This document shows positions 43,401 through 45,084 of a stretch of DNA of 64,000 bases, piece by piece. Source of the DNA: Lucinisca nassula (taxonomy: Eukaryota > Mollusca > Bivalvia > Lucinida > Lucinidae); contig OY757012.1 in NCBI GenBank assembly GCA_963580285.1, forward strand, positions 168,318,652 to 168,382,651, written 5' to 3'. The notes under the pieces were generated by a model that did not search any database, was not told where the DNA came from, and worked only from the letters and a program-made list of their open reading frames with translations. How positions within the stretch are numbered: the first letter of the stretch is position 1; each line of letters begins with the position of its first letter. Made by a program: the position numbers and the translations under genes.

Positions 43401-45035
43401 TGTTTGCTTATATGAAAAAATATTCCTTAAAAAAGTTCCTAAGAAGATTCAGCAGAGGACATAAGCAAACGACATTTTCAGATGTAGTTTTTCTCGGGGT
43501 CTTAAGGGTTAACCTATTTTGTATGGGAACATACAAAAGGGGTTTTTGGCAATTAGTGCTGCCCCAGATTAGATGTCACAGAATGTGGTGGGTGATCAGG
43601 GCCTACACTAAGTTTGCCTTATTGTGTTTTTTTATACTGCCAAAACTGAGTTTTCAACTGAAAATTTGTAATATATTTTGAATTTCTGCACCAAATATAA
43701 ATTTTTGGTGCTCATTAGAACTGCCTCAGTGAGGCATTTCTAATTTGTACCCTCTGTGTATGATTTGGAACAGAAATAACAAAAATAAGAGCAAGAAATG
43801 TGGGAATTCCAAAAAAAAAAAACAAGTCTTCCAAATGATTTCAAACGGTTGCGAAGTTGCGCTCCGGAAACGAAAATGAAATGAAAATATGGATTAGGGG
43901 ACATTTTTAGAAAATGGACAAGCAGTGTCATTCCTGCAGGTGTCACTCCACACTGATCTGTTCTATAATCCTACAGCGTATCATTAGATTTCAAATGGCT
44001 GCAGAATTATGCTCCGTCAACATAAATGAAGTAAACTATGGATCAATGAACATAATTAAAAAATGTAGATAAGCAGAGTTAACATTCTTGCATGAAACAT
44101 TTCATTTTGACCGGTTCTATAATCCTACCAAGTATCATTAAAATATTTGCTGCAGAAACGAAAATGAAGTAAAAATATGGATCATGGGTCATTATTCGAA
44201 AAGGAAGACCAGCAGAGTTGTCCTTCTCGTACCCGACACTCAGCACTGACTTCTTCTATAATCCTACCAAGTATCATTAAAATATTTCAAACGGTCGCAA
44301 AGTTATGCTCCGGAAATGAAATGTTGATGCCCGCTCAAACAACCAAGCACTTTGTGGTTTGAGCCGCACTTGACCCACACGAGATGCCAATTCTGTAATG
44401 GAAGGTCAGGTGGTTTTTCTCTGGGTACTGCGGTTTTCACTCAACTCTGATTAATTATCGGCTTGAAATAAGTGAAATAATCTTGAAAGGGCCATAAAAC
44501 TAGAACCCCCAAAAATATACCTCTAAAGCCCAGTTTTCACTATATAAAGTCAAGCTAACATGATGGTGTTCATCTGAACATTATAAAACATGCCCAATAT
44601 GAAGTGGAGTTTATTAGGGTGTTAGTTCCAGGGAGTTGTTAACCCTTATCTTGCTGAATATTCATTTAAGCCACACCCATTTCTGTCTATCAACCAATCA
44701 AATTACTTGATGTAATTTATTGCTACAAATTCATAAACTAAATGCCAAACAGTGTAGATCCTGATCAGATGGCTTCTTCAGAAGCCATCTGATCTGGATC
44801 TACACTGTTTGCAAAGATAGGGGTTGTCGTGAACAGCAAGATAAGGGTTAAGACAAGGCAATGTGTAATTTCTTTTTCAGGTTTAAATGTGTACAGTATG
44901 CTGAAGCATGAAACATTGGTGCTGACATTAGCTGCTGTAGAGAAGATTGAAGAGAAACTCATTACTGCTTTACACAGCAATGAAGTAGAAAAGAAATTCA
45001 GTATGCGGGATTATAAAAATTATGGAACTGCTTAA
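4353..45035 (+). CDS. MRPL4: MRPL4, mitochondrial large-subunit ribosomal protein uL4m (gene span, exons 2-10)
   Basis: Nuclear gene for the mitochondrial uL4 protein, which binds 23S-like rRNA and lines the peptide exit tunnel of the mitoribosome. Exons: 4353-4413, 19562-19742, 20697-20748, 23941-24058, 29461-29567, 33799-33849, 38693-38751, 43185-43258, 44881-45035. All introns are GT-AG and the phases (1, 2, 0, 1, 0, 0, 2, 1) join into one open frame of 285 codons plus stop. Order and content follow vertebrate MRPL4 (recalled): a QAW.ES...LHPD block, the L4 hallmark [13 protein letters not shown]...GSIR.P, then HGPRGP, ALTVK.AQ, DLHI.DSLE and LNV.SMLKH.TLVLTL. Human MRPL4 is about 311 aa, so only a short mitochondrial targeting exon is missing. 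Introns are full of transposable elements but the coding exons are intact. Product identity is very secure; the 5' end is not. Confidence 0.95.
4468..6357 (+). mobile_element. Helentron-like array element, AGCTCACCTG family (copy A)
   Basis: 5' hairpin AGCTCACCTGTCAC-TTAG-TGATGAGGTGAGCT, then a Pu/Py CGT-rich spacer, then ~165-bp units (CTTTGATATTTGG, GAAGCTTCATCTAGTGGACC, GATTGTTCAAATTATAGCCC, TTTGGTTTTACATAGACTTA). The 3' end is CAGGTGAGC, a GGGCC-ATCAT-GGCCC hairpin and CTCTTGT. About ten units, some truncated. No protein is encoded. Confidence 0.7.
6358..6894. repeat. Unassigned stretch, then a chimeric array
   Basis: 6358-6625 shows nothing recognised apart from a poly-C run. 6626-6760 carries the TCCGCTCCATAACTC...TTTGAGATGTTTTCACGAAAC unit of the array at 9150-9350. 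6761-6894 carries the copy-A unit. The LINE begins directly after. Confidence 0.5.
6895..9062 (+). mobile_element. 5'-truncated LINE (non-LTR retrotransposon)
   Basis: Starts abruptly inside a tandem array at about 6895 with the reading frame already open (KTTEEVCG...), lacks an endonuclease domain, and ends in a TGATGA-rich tail (9040-9062). After the tail an array of another repeat continues. The truncated 5' end and simple-repeat tail are typical of target-primed reverse transcription. Confidence 0.85.
6910..9033 (+). CDS. LINE ORF2 fragment: reverse transcriptase with embedded PHD-type zinc finger
   Basis: About 707 codons, uninterrupted. Visible reverse transcriptase motifs: fingers GKAPGPSGI and NYRGLKL, motif [13 protein letters not shown], motif [14 protein letters not shown], and motif C YADD at residues 381-384. 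Residues 430-472 form a Cys4-His-Cys3 PHD-like finger (C430, C433, C444, C447, H452, C455, C469, C472). The C-terminal domain has RLRWYGHVE and GRPKMTW, common in RTE/CR1-like LINEs. The endonuclease is missing (5' truncation). The intact frame implies a recent insertion. It copies LINE RNA into DNA at the target nick. The clade cannot be settled by eye. Confidence 0.9.
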   Translation: MCGTTRPHRWRRETWWWNEDVNKVIAAKQQAFKAWKTGKGTRASYLAAKRIARRAVFHARQEVEKEIYKNIDPKSSEVYHLANQMRRENADVVGDKPVKNDAGEMSMSEDSKQRAWLEHYQRLLNVEFHWDPDHLSDEPPVEGPPIPITIDMVKKAISQMKTGKAPGPSGIVVEMIRAAGDAGASMIRDLAAAIIRDGKVPSDWEQSFIVCLYKGKGDVLERGNYRGLKLTEQVMKVLERIVDGLIRQLVSIDDSQFGFFPGRGTTDAIFVVRQLQEKYLAANRKLYMAFVDLEKAFDRVPRKVIWWALRKLGVDEWIVRLVQGMYTNARSLVRVGDGYSEEFEVKVGVHQGSVLSPLLFIIVLEALSCQFRSGVPWEDLYADDLVIIAKSLEVCVRRLLTWKDAMEAKGLRVNAGKTKIMICGTGQFPCAVCRTGVGSNSIFCNGCKFWVHKKCSGLKRLIEDPDYRCTRCQGTARPLHGRPQREVQVGSDKLEVVAAFCYLGDMLSAAGGCDLSTTSRVKTAWKKFKELLPVLSSRHLPFKTRGCVYSSRVQSPMLHASETWPLTKPNLQRLQRNDRAMIRQICNVKPQDTVTIRSSELLERLGIEDLDLILKERRLRWYGHVECSNSAVKTACDIQVGGKWGPGRPKMTWKQLTERDCREWKLSAIDPHDRQAWRSGVRSAMRAASQLPGRGPTYVEAAPVPAC
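9063..10544 (+). repeat. Array region ending in a Helitron-like 3' terminus
   Basis: Units of TTCGATACCATTTGAGATAT type (9150-9420) are followed by ~145-bp units (TCAGATCCCCACCCCTAAAC, TTCTTGTTCCTTATGATAAG) at 9780-10450. The end is a GATGGC-GT-GCCATC hairpin, ACTGCGCACTCTAG and T, a CTAG|T end. The 5' end is not defined; the LINE may have split it. Confidence 0.55.
10653..10840 (+). mobile_element. MITE, TATTGGGACARATAGGCC family (copy 1)
   Basis: GTAATGATCCTAAGTATTGG ... GGATTTTTACGGTA with an internal GATCAGA-type core. Other copies are at 21605-21800, 32190-32370 and 55485-55670. Confidence 0.55.
10880..11107 (+). mobile_element. piggyBac-like MITE, CCCATTTNGTRCC family (copy 1, diverged)
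   Basis: Core hairpin CAGGCCCAGATCAGACACC...GTCTGATCAGGGCCTACACT; right end CATTTGGTACAAAAAGGGTTA. The left TTAA is mutated. Confidence 0.6.
11259..11475 (+). mobile_element. Tc1/mariner-like MITE, CAGTGAAATCCCTCTATT family (copy 1)
   Basis: TA-CAGTGAAATCCCTCTATTAAGACCACC at the left and a mirrored GGTGGTCTTAATTTAGGAG...TACTG-TA at the right. An internal perfect hairpin AAAGTGGTC-TTTAA-GACCACTTTT. Confidence 0.65.
11476..12225. repeat. Hairpin fragment and truncated copy-A 3' end; rest unassigned
   Basis: 11524-11600 holds a diverged GATCAGG core. 11780-12005 is a 3' fragment of the copy-A family ending AGATGAGCAATATGGGACC-ATCAT-GGTCCTCTTGA. 12006-12225 shows nothing. Confidence 0.5.
12226..12460. 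mobile_element. MITE, GGCCAGTTGTTCAAA family (copy 1)
   Basis: Begins GCCAGTTGTTCAAAACTAAT, has a GCAAAAGCTTTTCAAATG-type centre and ends TTGTTAAGCTGATGATGCTTTGAA. Other copies: 24192, 30165, 50715, 58140, 60080. Confidence 0.6.
12563..12781 (+). mobile_element. piggyBac-like MITE, TTAACCCATTTAGTACC family
   Basis: TTAACCCATTTAGTACCTGA at the left, CATTTGGTACAAAAAGGGTTAA at the right (written here as the plus-strand end). It carries the CAGATCAGAG...GATTAGGGCC core. Confidence 0.7.
12782..13036. other. Nothing recognised
   Basis: No coding or repeat signature that I can support. Confidence 0.4.
13037..13248 (+). mobile_element. Tc1/mariner-like MITE (copy 2)
   Basis: TACAGTAAAATTCCTATATT ... 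GGTGGTCTTAATAGTGGAAT...CACTGTA with internal hairpin CTAAAGTGGTC-TTTAA-GACCACTTTAG. Confidence 0.7.
13265..13425 (+). repeat. SINE fragment, GAGCTGCATGGTGGTTCC type
   Basis: Middle part of the family seen in full at 61005-61310 (CATGCAGAGCAGAAACTGAC, GTAAACTGCTTAGA). 13426-13567 holds nothing else. Confidence 0.5.
13568..14200 (+). mobile_element. piggyBac-like MITE, TTAACCCTTTCCCACTCAG family, tandem copy 1
   Basis: TTAA at both ends; CCCTTTCCCACTCAG mirrored by CTGAGTGGTAAAGGG. About 630 bp, non-coding. The most diverged of the three tandem copies. Confidence 0.75.
14318..14946 (+). mobile_element. piggyBac-like MITE, tandem copy 2
   Basis: Same element, 750 bp downstream of copy 1. The 117-bp spacer 14201-14317 is repeated identically at 14947-15063, so the unit duplicated was MITE plus flank. 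Confidence 0.8.
15064..15700 (+). mobile_element. piggyBac-like MITE, tandem copy 3
   Basis: Almost identical to copy 2 except a poly-C tract of about 20 (14 in copy 2) and a few substitutions. It ends ...AAAGGGTTAA at 15700. A lone copy in the opposite orientation is at 49039-49615. Confidence 0.8.
15701..16186. other. AT-rich intron sequence
   Basis: No feature beyond a TTGATTAACC...AATCAATCAA hairpin near 15880-15905 and poly-A at 16070-16086. Confidence 0.4.
16187..16232. repeat. Palindromic GTACTCGTTAGAACCGCCTC-type repeat (target of the Polinton-like insertion)
   Basis: GGGTGCTCGTTAGAGCCGCCTC, then ATT, then GAGGCGGTTCAAACGAGTACCC forms a long hairpin. The right flank of the insertion (18452-18470, ACCCACAACCTATG) completes the repeat. 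Confidence 0.75.
16233..16367 (+). repeat. Left terminal inverted repeat of the Polinton-like element
   Basis: About 135 bp pair with the right end at 18319-18451, through the shared outer AACACAATATGTACCAC and three following minisatellite units, as far as CTGACCACCACAA. Differences are mainly in homopolymer length. Confidence 0.8.
16246..16684 (+). repeat. Minisatellite of ~33 bp in the left end (about 13-14 units)
   Basis: Unit: CTTCTTCAGACCACCCC, then an A run and a T run of variable length, then AGC. The array is 3-4 times longer than the right-end version. Its last unit supplies the stop codon of the broken left-arm gene (TGA within GTCTGA). Confidence 0.9.
16676..17362 (-). pseudogene. 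Broken paralogue of the 188-aa protein (left arm)
   Basis: Reading leftwards from ATG 17362 the frame stops after about ten codons (TAA). Homology then continues through [18 protein letters not shown] (near 17195) and, after a frame change near 17000, through the CYIC...HKHC block to a stop inside the terminal minisatellite. The C-terminal block is almost identical to the right-arm copy, whereas the N-terminal half differs widely. So the two are either old paralogues or one arm partly corrected by gene conversion. Confidence 0.7.
17349..17429. repeat. Central palindrome between the two head-to-head genes
   Basis: TCATCATCCATTTTT and ATAGTTTTAAATTTA on the left mirror TAAATTTAAAACTAT and AAAAATGGATGA on the right, across a ~14-nt T-rich spacer. 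The start codons of both gene copies lie within the arms, so the palindrome doubles as a shared 5' region, possibly a bidirectional promoter. Confidence 0.8.
17416..17982 (+). CDS. Unknown 188-aa AT-rich protein with a CxxC...HxxC block (right arm)
   Basis: Start chosen at ATG 17416, which is mirrored by the ATG of the left-arm copy; the frame is open further upstream but crosses the central palindrome. N-terminus [15 protein letters not shown] with a Lys/Arg-rich likely coiled-coil (residues ~10-45). Next come a Trp-rich strand ([20 protein letters not shown]), a middle region, and a C-terminal block with CYIC, about 20 residues, then HKHC, which could bind zinc. Codon use is strongly A/T-biased, unlike MRPL4. 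It has a diverged paralogue in the left arm. I do not recognise the family; viral-type accessory proteins of Polintons are the likely source. Function unknown. Confidence 0.65.
   Translation: MDDNENEKYLKHKGRVEYQNRRLRQKLNKLKVFLEKSGMTIIEHRGSGFCWFTWDQYDLQVDFEKFPEDSFVKILKINCMEYHIFPGEDVLFVSSEFKNFRFHWCSFGNEKNGNYFYKTKNAFKEILYLINKKCYICEKNTKEDNSDIILGEKDFFHKHCLISKEEKDDKLLCIEKNMKWKPSEISKI
18154..18323 (-). pseudogene. Polinton-type integrase C-terminus, decayed
   Basis: The minus-strand translation shows the tail typical of rve integrases of Polintons and related transposon proteins: a FEKGYT segment, [23 protein letters not shown], then the FYEQEL.. ending. The codon for the usual Trp before TREIF is TAG, and the final 13 codons are in a different frame from the rest. 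The catalytic core is absent. It shows that the element descends from an integrase-bearing parent and could have moved only in trans. Confidence 0.7.
18319..18451 (-). repeat. Right terminal inverted repeat of the Polinton-like element
   Basis: Reverse complement of 16233-16367. Its inner end, CTCCTGACCACCACAAG on the minus strand, runs straight into the integrase remnant, so the integrase was the terminal gene at this end, as is common in Polintons. Confidence 0.8.
18452..18770. repeat. Palindromic MITE cluster
   Basis: Remnants of the same palindromic family with its usual flank (GAGCAGAAATAAGAAAAATAAT, AAAGTGGGGTTAAGGGG): hairpin halves at 18606-18660 (CTCGTTAGAACCGCCTC) and 18673-18715. 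No coding potential is seen. Confidence 0.6.
18771..19561 (+). repeat. SINE 3' fragment in otherwise featureless intron
   Basis: 19080-19205 matches the TCATCTTAATGTCGTGTAAAAG...TTGACTGGGACATCAACCTC tail family. No other feature seen up to exon 3. Confidence 0.5.
19562..19742 (+). CDS. MRPL4: MRPL4 exon 3
   Basis: Acceptor CATTACAG, donor CCAAG|GTAATT. In frame it encodes a proline-rich linker and then [20 protein letters not shown] followed by [10 protein letters not shown], matching the QAWVES...LHPDVF..APR block of vertebrate MRPL4. It ends in phase 2, and the split Arg codon is completed by exon 4, giving R|YDIL where the human protein has RLDIL. That fixes the donor at 19743. The intron start is a minisatellite that repeats this donor (see the entry at 19724-19848). 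Confidence 0.95.
19724..19848 (+). repeat. 21-bp minisatellite copied from the MRPL4 exon 3 / intron 3 boundary
   Basis: The last bases of exon 3 (TTTGGAACTCATCCAAG) and the donor (GTAAT) form the first unit of a ~21-bp array with about five further units in the intron, each containing TTTGGAACTCA or a near copy. Three downstream units recreate a usable donor: AG|GTAATT at 19806 and 19827 and AG|GTACTG at 19848. Reading through the true donor meets an in-frame TAA at once, so use of a decoy would put a stop in the mRNA. Confidence 0.85.
19849..20696. repeat. Intron with hairpin and palindromic MITE fragment
   Basis: 20175-20275 has a weak hairpin (GGTATTGTGA...TCACCACAATA, GGGGAT...ATCCCC). 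20485-20640 is half of the GAGCGGTTCGAACGAGTACC palindrome family with its GAAAATAATGTATA flank and a TG run. Confidence 0.45.
20697..20748 (+). CDS. MRPL4: MRPL4 exon 4
   Basis: Acceptor CTGTGTTTCAG, donor AAAAATT|GTAAGT. It encodes [17 protein letters not shown], aligning with LDILHQVAMWQKNFKRI of the human protein, the short helix before the RNA-binding loop of uL4. It ends in phase 0. Confidence 0.93.
20885..21062 (+). mobile_element. Short Helitron-like element, GCTCCGCCATTTGAAGAATG type
   Basis: 5' region like 2189 (CCATT-TGAAG-AATGG hairpin), CCATCCATCCAACCATC spacer, and 3' GGCGGGGTCGTCTGTGTCC...TTTCTAATT. No array is left. Confidence 0.5.
21310..23440. repeat. Arrays of the TTGACCTACATTTCATGGTTCACTGA family
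   Basis: Degenerate ~150-bp units at 21340-22230 and 22500-22620. A sharper element at 22650-23440 has a CGTCCGTTCCTTCGTCC spacer, four ~155-bp units (GCGACCACCCTAGCGTTTAC) and the end GGCGCGACATAGCC...TTCTTGTT. A MITE copy sits at 21605-21800 and another at 22229-22505. Confidence 0.55.
22229..22505. mobile_element. G/C-rich MITE with CTAGTCATTTGTAACC ends
   Basis: CTAGTCATTTGTAACCCCC ... CACCTACGGGGAT at the left mirrored by ATCCCCGTAGGTG ... GGTGACAAATGACTGG at the right. Inside are further GGGG/CCCC tracts. It interrupts the 21310-23440 array. Confidence 0.65.
23455..23530. repeat. GATATTCATTAGAATCGCCT palindrome
   Basis: Single copy of the GTACTCRTTAGAAYCGCCTC palindromic family, partly decayed. 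Confidence 0.5.
23591..23814 (+). mobile_element. piggyBac-like MITE, TTAACCCTTGTCCTGCTGA family (copy 1)
   Basis: TTAACCCTTGTCCTGCTGA mirrored by CAACAGGACAAGGGTTAA. Central perfect hairpin CAGATCAGATGGCTTC-TGAC-GAAGCCATCTGATCAGG. Confidence 0.8.
23941..24058 (+). CDS. MRPL4: MRPL4 exon 5 (uL4 RNA-binding loop)
   Basis: Acceptor TACATTTCCAG, donor AAAGGAG|GTATTG. It encodes the most conserved part of the protein: [17 protein letters not shown] followed by [16 protein letters not shown]. This is the extended loop that in bacterial L4 reads G.GKKPW.QKGTGRAR.GS. The usual Thr-Gly-Arg-Ala is Met-Gly-Arg-His here. It ends in phase 1, with the next Gly codon split across the intron. Confidence 0.97.
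24192..24470. mobile_element. MITE, GGGGCCAGTTGTTCAAA family (copy 2, internal duplication)
   Basis: GGGGCCAGTTGTTCAAA mirrored by TTTGAACAACTGGCCCC. The central GTGAGCAGCTTTTGCGGATG hairpin is duplicated in tandem. Confidence 0.75.
24623..25555. mobile_element. Tc1/mariner-like non-autonomous element, ~930 bp
   Basis: TA flanks. Left end TACTGAGTCAAAAAAGT..CTATACC is mirrored by GGTATAGGAACTTTTTTGAC at the right. No open transposase is visible. Confidence 0.65.
25795..25955 (-). repeat. tRNA-type SINE, AGAAGCCTCCATGGTGCAGTGG family (copy 1)
   Basis: The minus strand has the tRNA-like head (CACCATGGTGCAGTGGTTAA, then a B-box-like GGTTTGATCCC) and the GACTTTCGGATGAGTCTTTA body. Confidence 0.7.
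26207..27957 (+). mobile_element. Helitron-like element, ATGCCCCCGC family, second copy
   Basis: Begins ATGCCCCCGCATCAG and has an ACGTACGT-rich spacer (26270-26340). It then carries about nine ~145-bp units (TTCATATTTGGTATGATGATAG, CTCAAGGTCAAGGTCACAGA). It ends GGGGGCATCT, a perfect GTGTCA-TAT-TGACAC hairpin and TTTCTAG|T. The 3' end is nearly identical to that of 2189-3005 though the array differs. Confidence 0.68.
28245..28415 (-). repeat. tRNA-type SINE, same family (copy 2)
   Basis: Minus strand: GGTGTAATGGTTACGCTACTC (A box), GGATCGATCCCGGAC-like B box, GACTTTCGGATGAGTC body, and ACGTAAAACTCAAACACTCA tail. Confidence 0.75.
28416..28799. repeat. Poly-T tract and GATCAGA hairpin
   Basis: Poly-T at 28517-28540. 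A CTGGTCAGATGCATATTTTGC...GCATCTGATCAGG hairpin at 28555-28595. Nothing else. Confidence 0.45.
28800..29060 (-). repeat. SINE, TCATTTCATCTCAATGTC tail family (reverse)
   Basis: Reverse of the family at 61005-61310: CCTGACATTGAGATGACATG, CTCAAAGCGATTTACCAGTA, TGCGTGGAAGCATCATGCAG. Confidence 0.6.
29240..29440. repeat. Inverted repeat upstream of exon 6
   Basis: AGAATCTTGCGTTCTTGTTC, ATGTAC and TTGTTGAGGA on the left pair with TCCTCAACTTG, ATGTACATGAACACGCATGT and AAGATCCTC on the right. It ends about 25 bp before exon 6. Confidence 0.55.
29461..29567 (+). CDS. MRPL4: MRPL4 exon 6
   Basis: Acceptor ATGATTTACAG, donor GCACAG|GTACCA. It completes the split Gly and encodes [16 protein letters not shown], then a stretch ending [13 protein letters not shown]. 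It aligns with GVAHGPRGPTSYYYML...LGLKVALTVKLAQ of human MRPL4. It ends in phase 0. Confidence 0.96.
29740..30000. repeat. Decayed palindromic repeats
   Basis: Two members of the GTACTCRTTAG palindrome family around an AAAGTGGGGATTAAAGGGGTG flank. Confidence 0.5.
30165..30395. mobile_element. MITE, GGCCAGTTGTTCAAA family (copy 3)
   Basis: GTGTTCAAAGCATGGTTAGCTTA ... GTTTTGAACAACTGGCCC, with a GAGAAGCTTTTACATTTGC hairpin. Confidence 0.6.
30580..30890. mobile_element. piggyBac-like MITE, AAATGCCAATCACAACAATT family, internally duplicated
   Basis: TGCCAATCACAACAATTGTC at the left and CAGACGACATTTTCAGATGT at the right. The GTCGTCTGCCGG...CAAACAGTGTGGAC core is present twice in tandem. A cleaner copy is at 43268-43512. 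Confidence 0.6.
30916..31128 (+). mobile_element. piggyBac-like MITE, TTAACCCTTGTCCTGCT family (copy 2)
   Basis: Full copy with perfect 3' AGCAGGACAAGGGTTAA and the GATCAGATGGCTTC hairpin. Its right TTAA is the left TTAA of the next MITE. Confidence 0.8.
31125..31356 (+). mobile_element. piggyBac-like MITE, TTAACCCTTATCTTGCTG family
   Basis: Abuts the previous element, sharing one TTAA. A triple GAAGCCATCTGATCA hairpin arm at 31185-31230. Right end AGCAGGACAAGAATTAA. Confidence 0.75.
31414..31950. mobile_element. Tc1/mariner-like MITE, TCGAAC family (copy 1), with nested SINE
   Basis: TACAGTAGAACTTCGATTG...TCGAA at the left mirrored by TTCGAGCCATTGAAGTTCGA...CTGTA. The central TGTATGCTGTGTGTACAC palindrome is shortened. 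Split by the SINE at 31506-31735. Confidence 0.75.
31506..31735 (-). repeat. tRNA-type SINE with (ATT)n tail, inserted in a MITE
   Basis: Minus strand: GCTGTGGTGCAGTGGTAAAG (A box), GCCGGTTCGATCCTCGC (B box), CCTTGAGCAAGAAACTTTAT central motif, and ATT trinucleotide tail. The uninterrupted target is seen at 38404-38420 (CTACATAAGAAATAGTGGGG). Confidence 0.8.
31971..32182 (-). mobile_element. piggyBac-like MITE, CCCTTATCTTGCTG family (reverse copy)
   Basis: Both TTAA sites are mutated. Hairpin CAGATGGCTTC-TTCA-GAAGCCATCTG is intact. Confidence 0.65.
32190..32660. mobile_element. Two MITEs: TATTGGGACA family, then mariner-like CAGTAAAACCTGTCTTAG
   Basis: 32190-32370 is the TATTGGGACAGATAGGCC family. 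32460-32652 has TACAGTAAAACCTGTCTTAG at the left and GTGCTTGCTTAATACAGGTT...CTG at the right. 32661-32883 shows nothing. Confidence 0.6.
32884..33237. mobile_element. Tc1/mariner-like MITE, TCGAAC family (copy 2, uninterrupted)
   Basis: About 350 bp with TCGAACTTCAGTGGCTCGAA ends and a perfect centre: TGTGTACTCATTATAATCGC, CTCATCGAG, GCGATTCTAATGAGTTCACAC. It gives the empty site for the insertion of array element B. Confidence 0.8.
33301..33490 (+). repeat. tRNA-type SINE, GGCCTCCGTGGCCTAATGG family (decayed copy)
   Basis: ATCCGTGGCCTAATAGGTAAG head, TCTATCACCACTGTGG, and the body CAGAAGGTCAGGTGCTTTTT. Confidence 0.7.
33799..33849 (+). CDS. MRPL4: MRPL4 exon 7
   Basis: Acceptor CATGTCTTTCAG, donor CAGAG|GTAAAA. 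It encodes [17 protein letters not shown], matching DDLHIMDSLELPTGDPQ in the human protein. It is 51 bp, phase 0 on both sides, so skipping it would keep the frame. Confidence 0.95.
33905..34180 (+). repeat. SINE, TCATTTCATCTTAGTGTC tail family
   Basis: CATCGGGGTTGAAGAAATCG, GGGCTGCATAATGCTTCCAC, then TCATTTCATCTTAGTGTCAG. Begins about 55 bp after exon 7. Confidence 0.65.
34181..34861. other. Mostly unassigned intron
   Basis: 34535-34640 contains a repeat shared in reverse with 29095-29200 (CTAATTTGCATATTTAATCC, ACTAGTGGATTA). Nothing else is supported. Confidence 0.4.
34862..38243. mobile_element. Tc1/mariner-like MITE, TCGAAC family (copy 3), split by array element B
   Basis: Left half 34862-34986, right half 38015-38243. 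The halves rejoin in register with copy 2 across the insertion. Confidence 0.8.
34987..38014 (+). mobile_element. Helentron-like array element, AGCTCACCTG family (copy B) with three arrays
   Basis: Same termini as copy A, but the core differs. It has two units of ~180 bp (35070-35400, GATAGCATCTTCATTTATGA), about thirteen of ~145 bp (35476-37400, GGTCAAATCATAGAAAAACC...AATGATCATCTTGACAATAT), then three of ~110 bp (37400-37690, GAGATAGAGCCTTCATATTT). It is inserted in a TCGAAC-family MITE whose other copies give the empty site (CATCTTTTTATGTGTTCTAT), placing the ends at T/T. Confidence 0.75.
38316..38620. mobile_element. Tc1/mariner-like MITE, TCGAAC family (copy 4)
   Basis: TACAGTAGAACTTTGATTGG ... 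CATTGAAGTCCGACTGTA, centre GCACTCATTAGAATCGCCTC-GAT-GAGGCGATTC. Lies about 70 bp upstream of exon 8. Confidence 0.8.
38693..38751 (+). CDS. MRPL4: MRPL4 exon 8
   Basis: Acceptor CTTTTCCTTTCAG, donor GATGA|GTAAGT. It encodes [20 protein letters not shown], corresponding to YLTELAHYRRWGDSVLLVD of human MRPL4, a core beta strand of the uL4 fold. It ends in phase 2. It sits between a MITE ending at 38620 and an array element starting at 38863. Confidence 0.92.
38863..40334 (+). mobile_element. Helitron-like element, AATCCCCCGCC family
   Basis: AATCCCCCGCC at the 5' end pairs perfectly with GGCGGGGGATT near the 3' end. A CTGTCCGTCCGCTCCGTC segment follows the start, then about six ~165-bp units (TTCCATATCTCCTTTACCC, CAGTGAGCTGATGTGCAGAA, CAAGGTCAAGGTCACA). 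It ends CTTTCTTGTTC. A full-length SINE is inserted near its 5' end (38979-39214). Confidence 0.7.
38979..39214 (+). repeat. Full-length tRNA-derived SINE with 11-bp target duplication
   Basis: A box GTGGCCTAATGGATAAGAGC, B box GGGTTCGAGCC, a body with GGAAGGTCAGGTGGTTTTTC, and a poly-A tail. CATATCTCCTG is duplicated at 38968-38978 and 39215-39225. The promoter boxes are intact. Not a functional tRNA: the cloverleaf is imperfect and continues into the SINE body. Confidence 0.9.
40420..40735 (+). repeat. SINE-like repeat, CACGTAAGACACAAATTGG type
   Basis: Contains GAGATTGATCATGAAATC and GCCTGCCCAGGAAAAGTGTG and ends TTGACTGGGCTGTTAAACTC, A-rich. Related in reverse to 45290-45440. Confidence 0.5.
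41028..42982 (-). mobile_element. Helentron-like array element (copy C), reverse orientation
   Basis: The plus strand starts with the reverse complement of the 3' end (AACAAGAGGACCA, TCGCTCACCT) and ends with GGACGGACGACGGACGG and CCCAGGTGAG. About eleven ~160-bp units are seen (GATGACAAGGTCAAAAATCA, TTTCAGAAAGATCCGATCAA). The array unit is unrelated to copies A and B although the ends match. Confidence 0.68.
43185..43258 (+). CDS. MRPL4: MRPL4 exon 9
   Basis: Acceptor TTGTATTTCAG, donor TATATG|GTATGT. It encodes [20 protein letters not shown] then MPVYG, aligning with [26 protein letters not shown]. It ends in phase 1, and the Gly codon is completed in exon 10. Confidence 0.93.
43268..43512 (+). 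mobile_element. piggyBac-like MITE, TTAACCCATAAAATGCC family
   Basis: TTAACCCATAAAATGCCAAT at the left and TCTCGGGGTCTTAAGGGTTAA at the right. Core CAGTGTGGACCCATATCAGA...TCTGATCTGGGTCCAC. Begins 9 bp after the exon 9 donor. Confidence 0.7.
43513..44340. repeat. Hairpins and ~140-bp array
   Basis: 43540-43620 is a GATCAGGGCC hairpin; 43700-43760 a CTCATTAGAACTGCCTC palindrome. 43795-44330 holds about 3.5 units of TCTATAATCCTACCAAGTATC / GCAAAGTTATGCTCCGGAAA. Confidence 0.5.
44341..44515 (+). repeat. tRNA-type SINE 3' part
   Basis: GAGATGCCAATTCTGTAATG, GGAAGGTCAGGTGGTTTTTC and AATAATCTTGAAAGGGCC, same family as 38979. Confidence 0.7.
44639..44851 (-). mobile_element. piggyBac-like MITE beside MRPL4 exon 10
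   Basis: TTAACCCTTATCTTGCTGAA ... CAGCAAGATAAGGGTTAA, central perfect hairpin GATCAGATGGCTTC-TTCA-GAAGCCATCTGATC. Ends 29 bp before the exon 10 acceptor. Confidence 0.8.
44881..45035 (+). CDS. MRPL4: MRPL4 exon 10, terminal coding exon
   Basis: Acceptor TTTCTTTTTCAG. It encodes [20 protein letters not shown], a Lys/Glu-rich helix and a C-terminus ending KNYGTA before TAA at 45033-45035. The start is near-identical to LNVHSMLKHQTLVLTLPTV of human MRPL4, while the tail is shorter and diverged. A possible poly(A) signal, ATTAAA, lies at 45100-45105, just inside the MITE that begins near 45085. A MITE ends only 29 bp upstream of this exon. Confidence 0.95.
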
Positions 45036-45084
45036 CCATACGTGCCTAGCCTTCCAAAGAATGGGACATAAGCAAACAGTGTAG

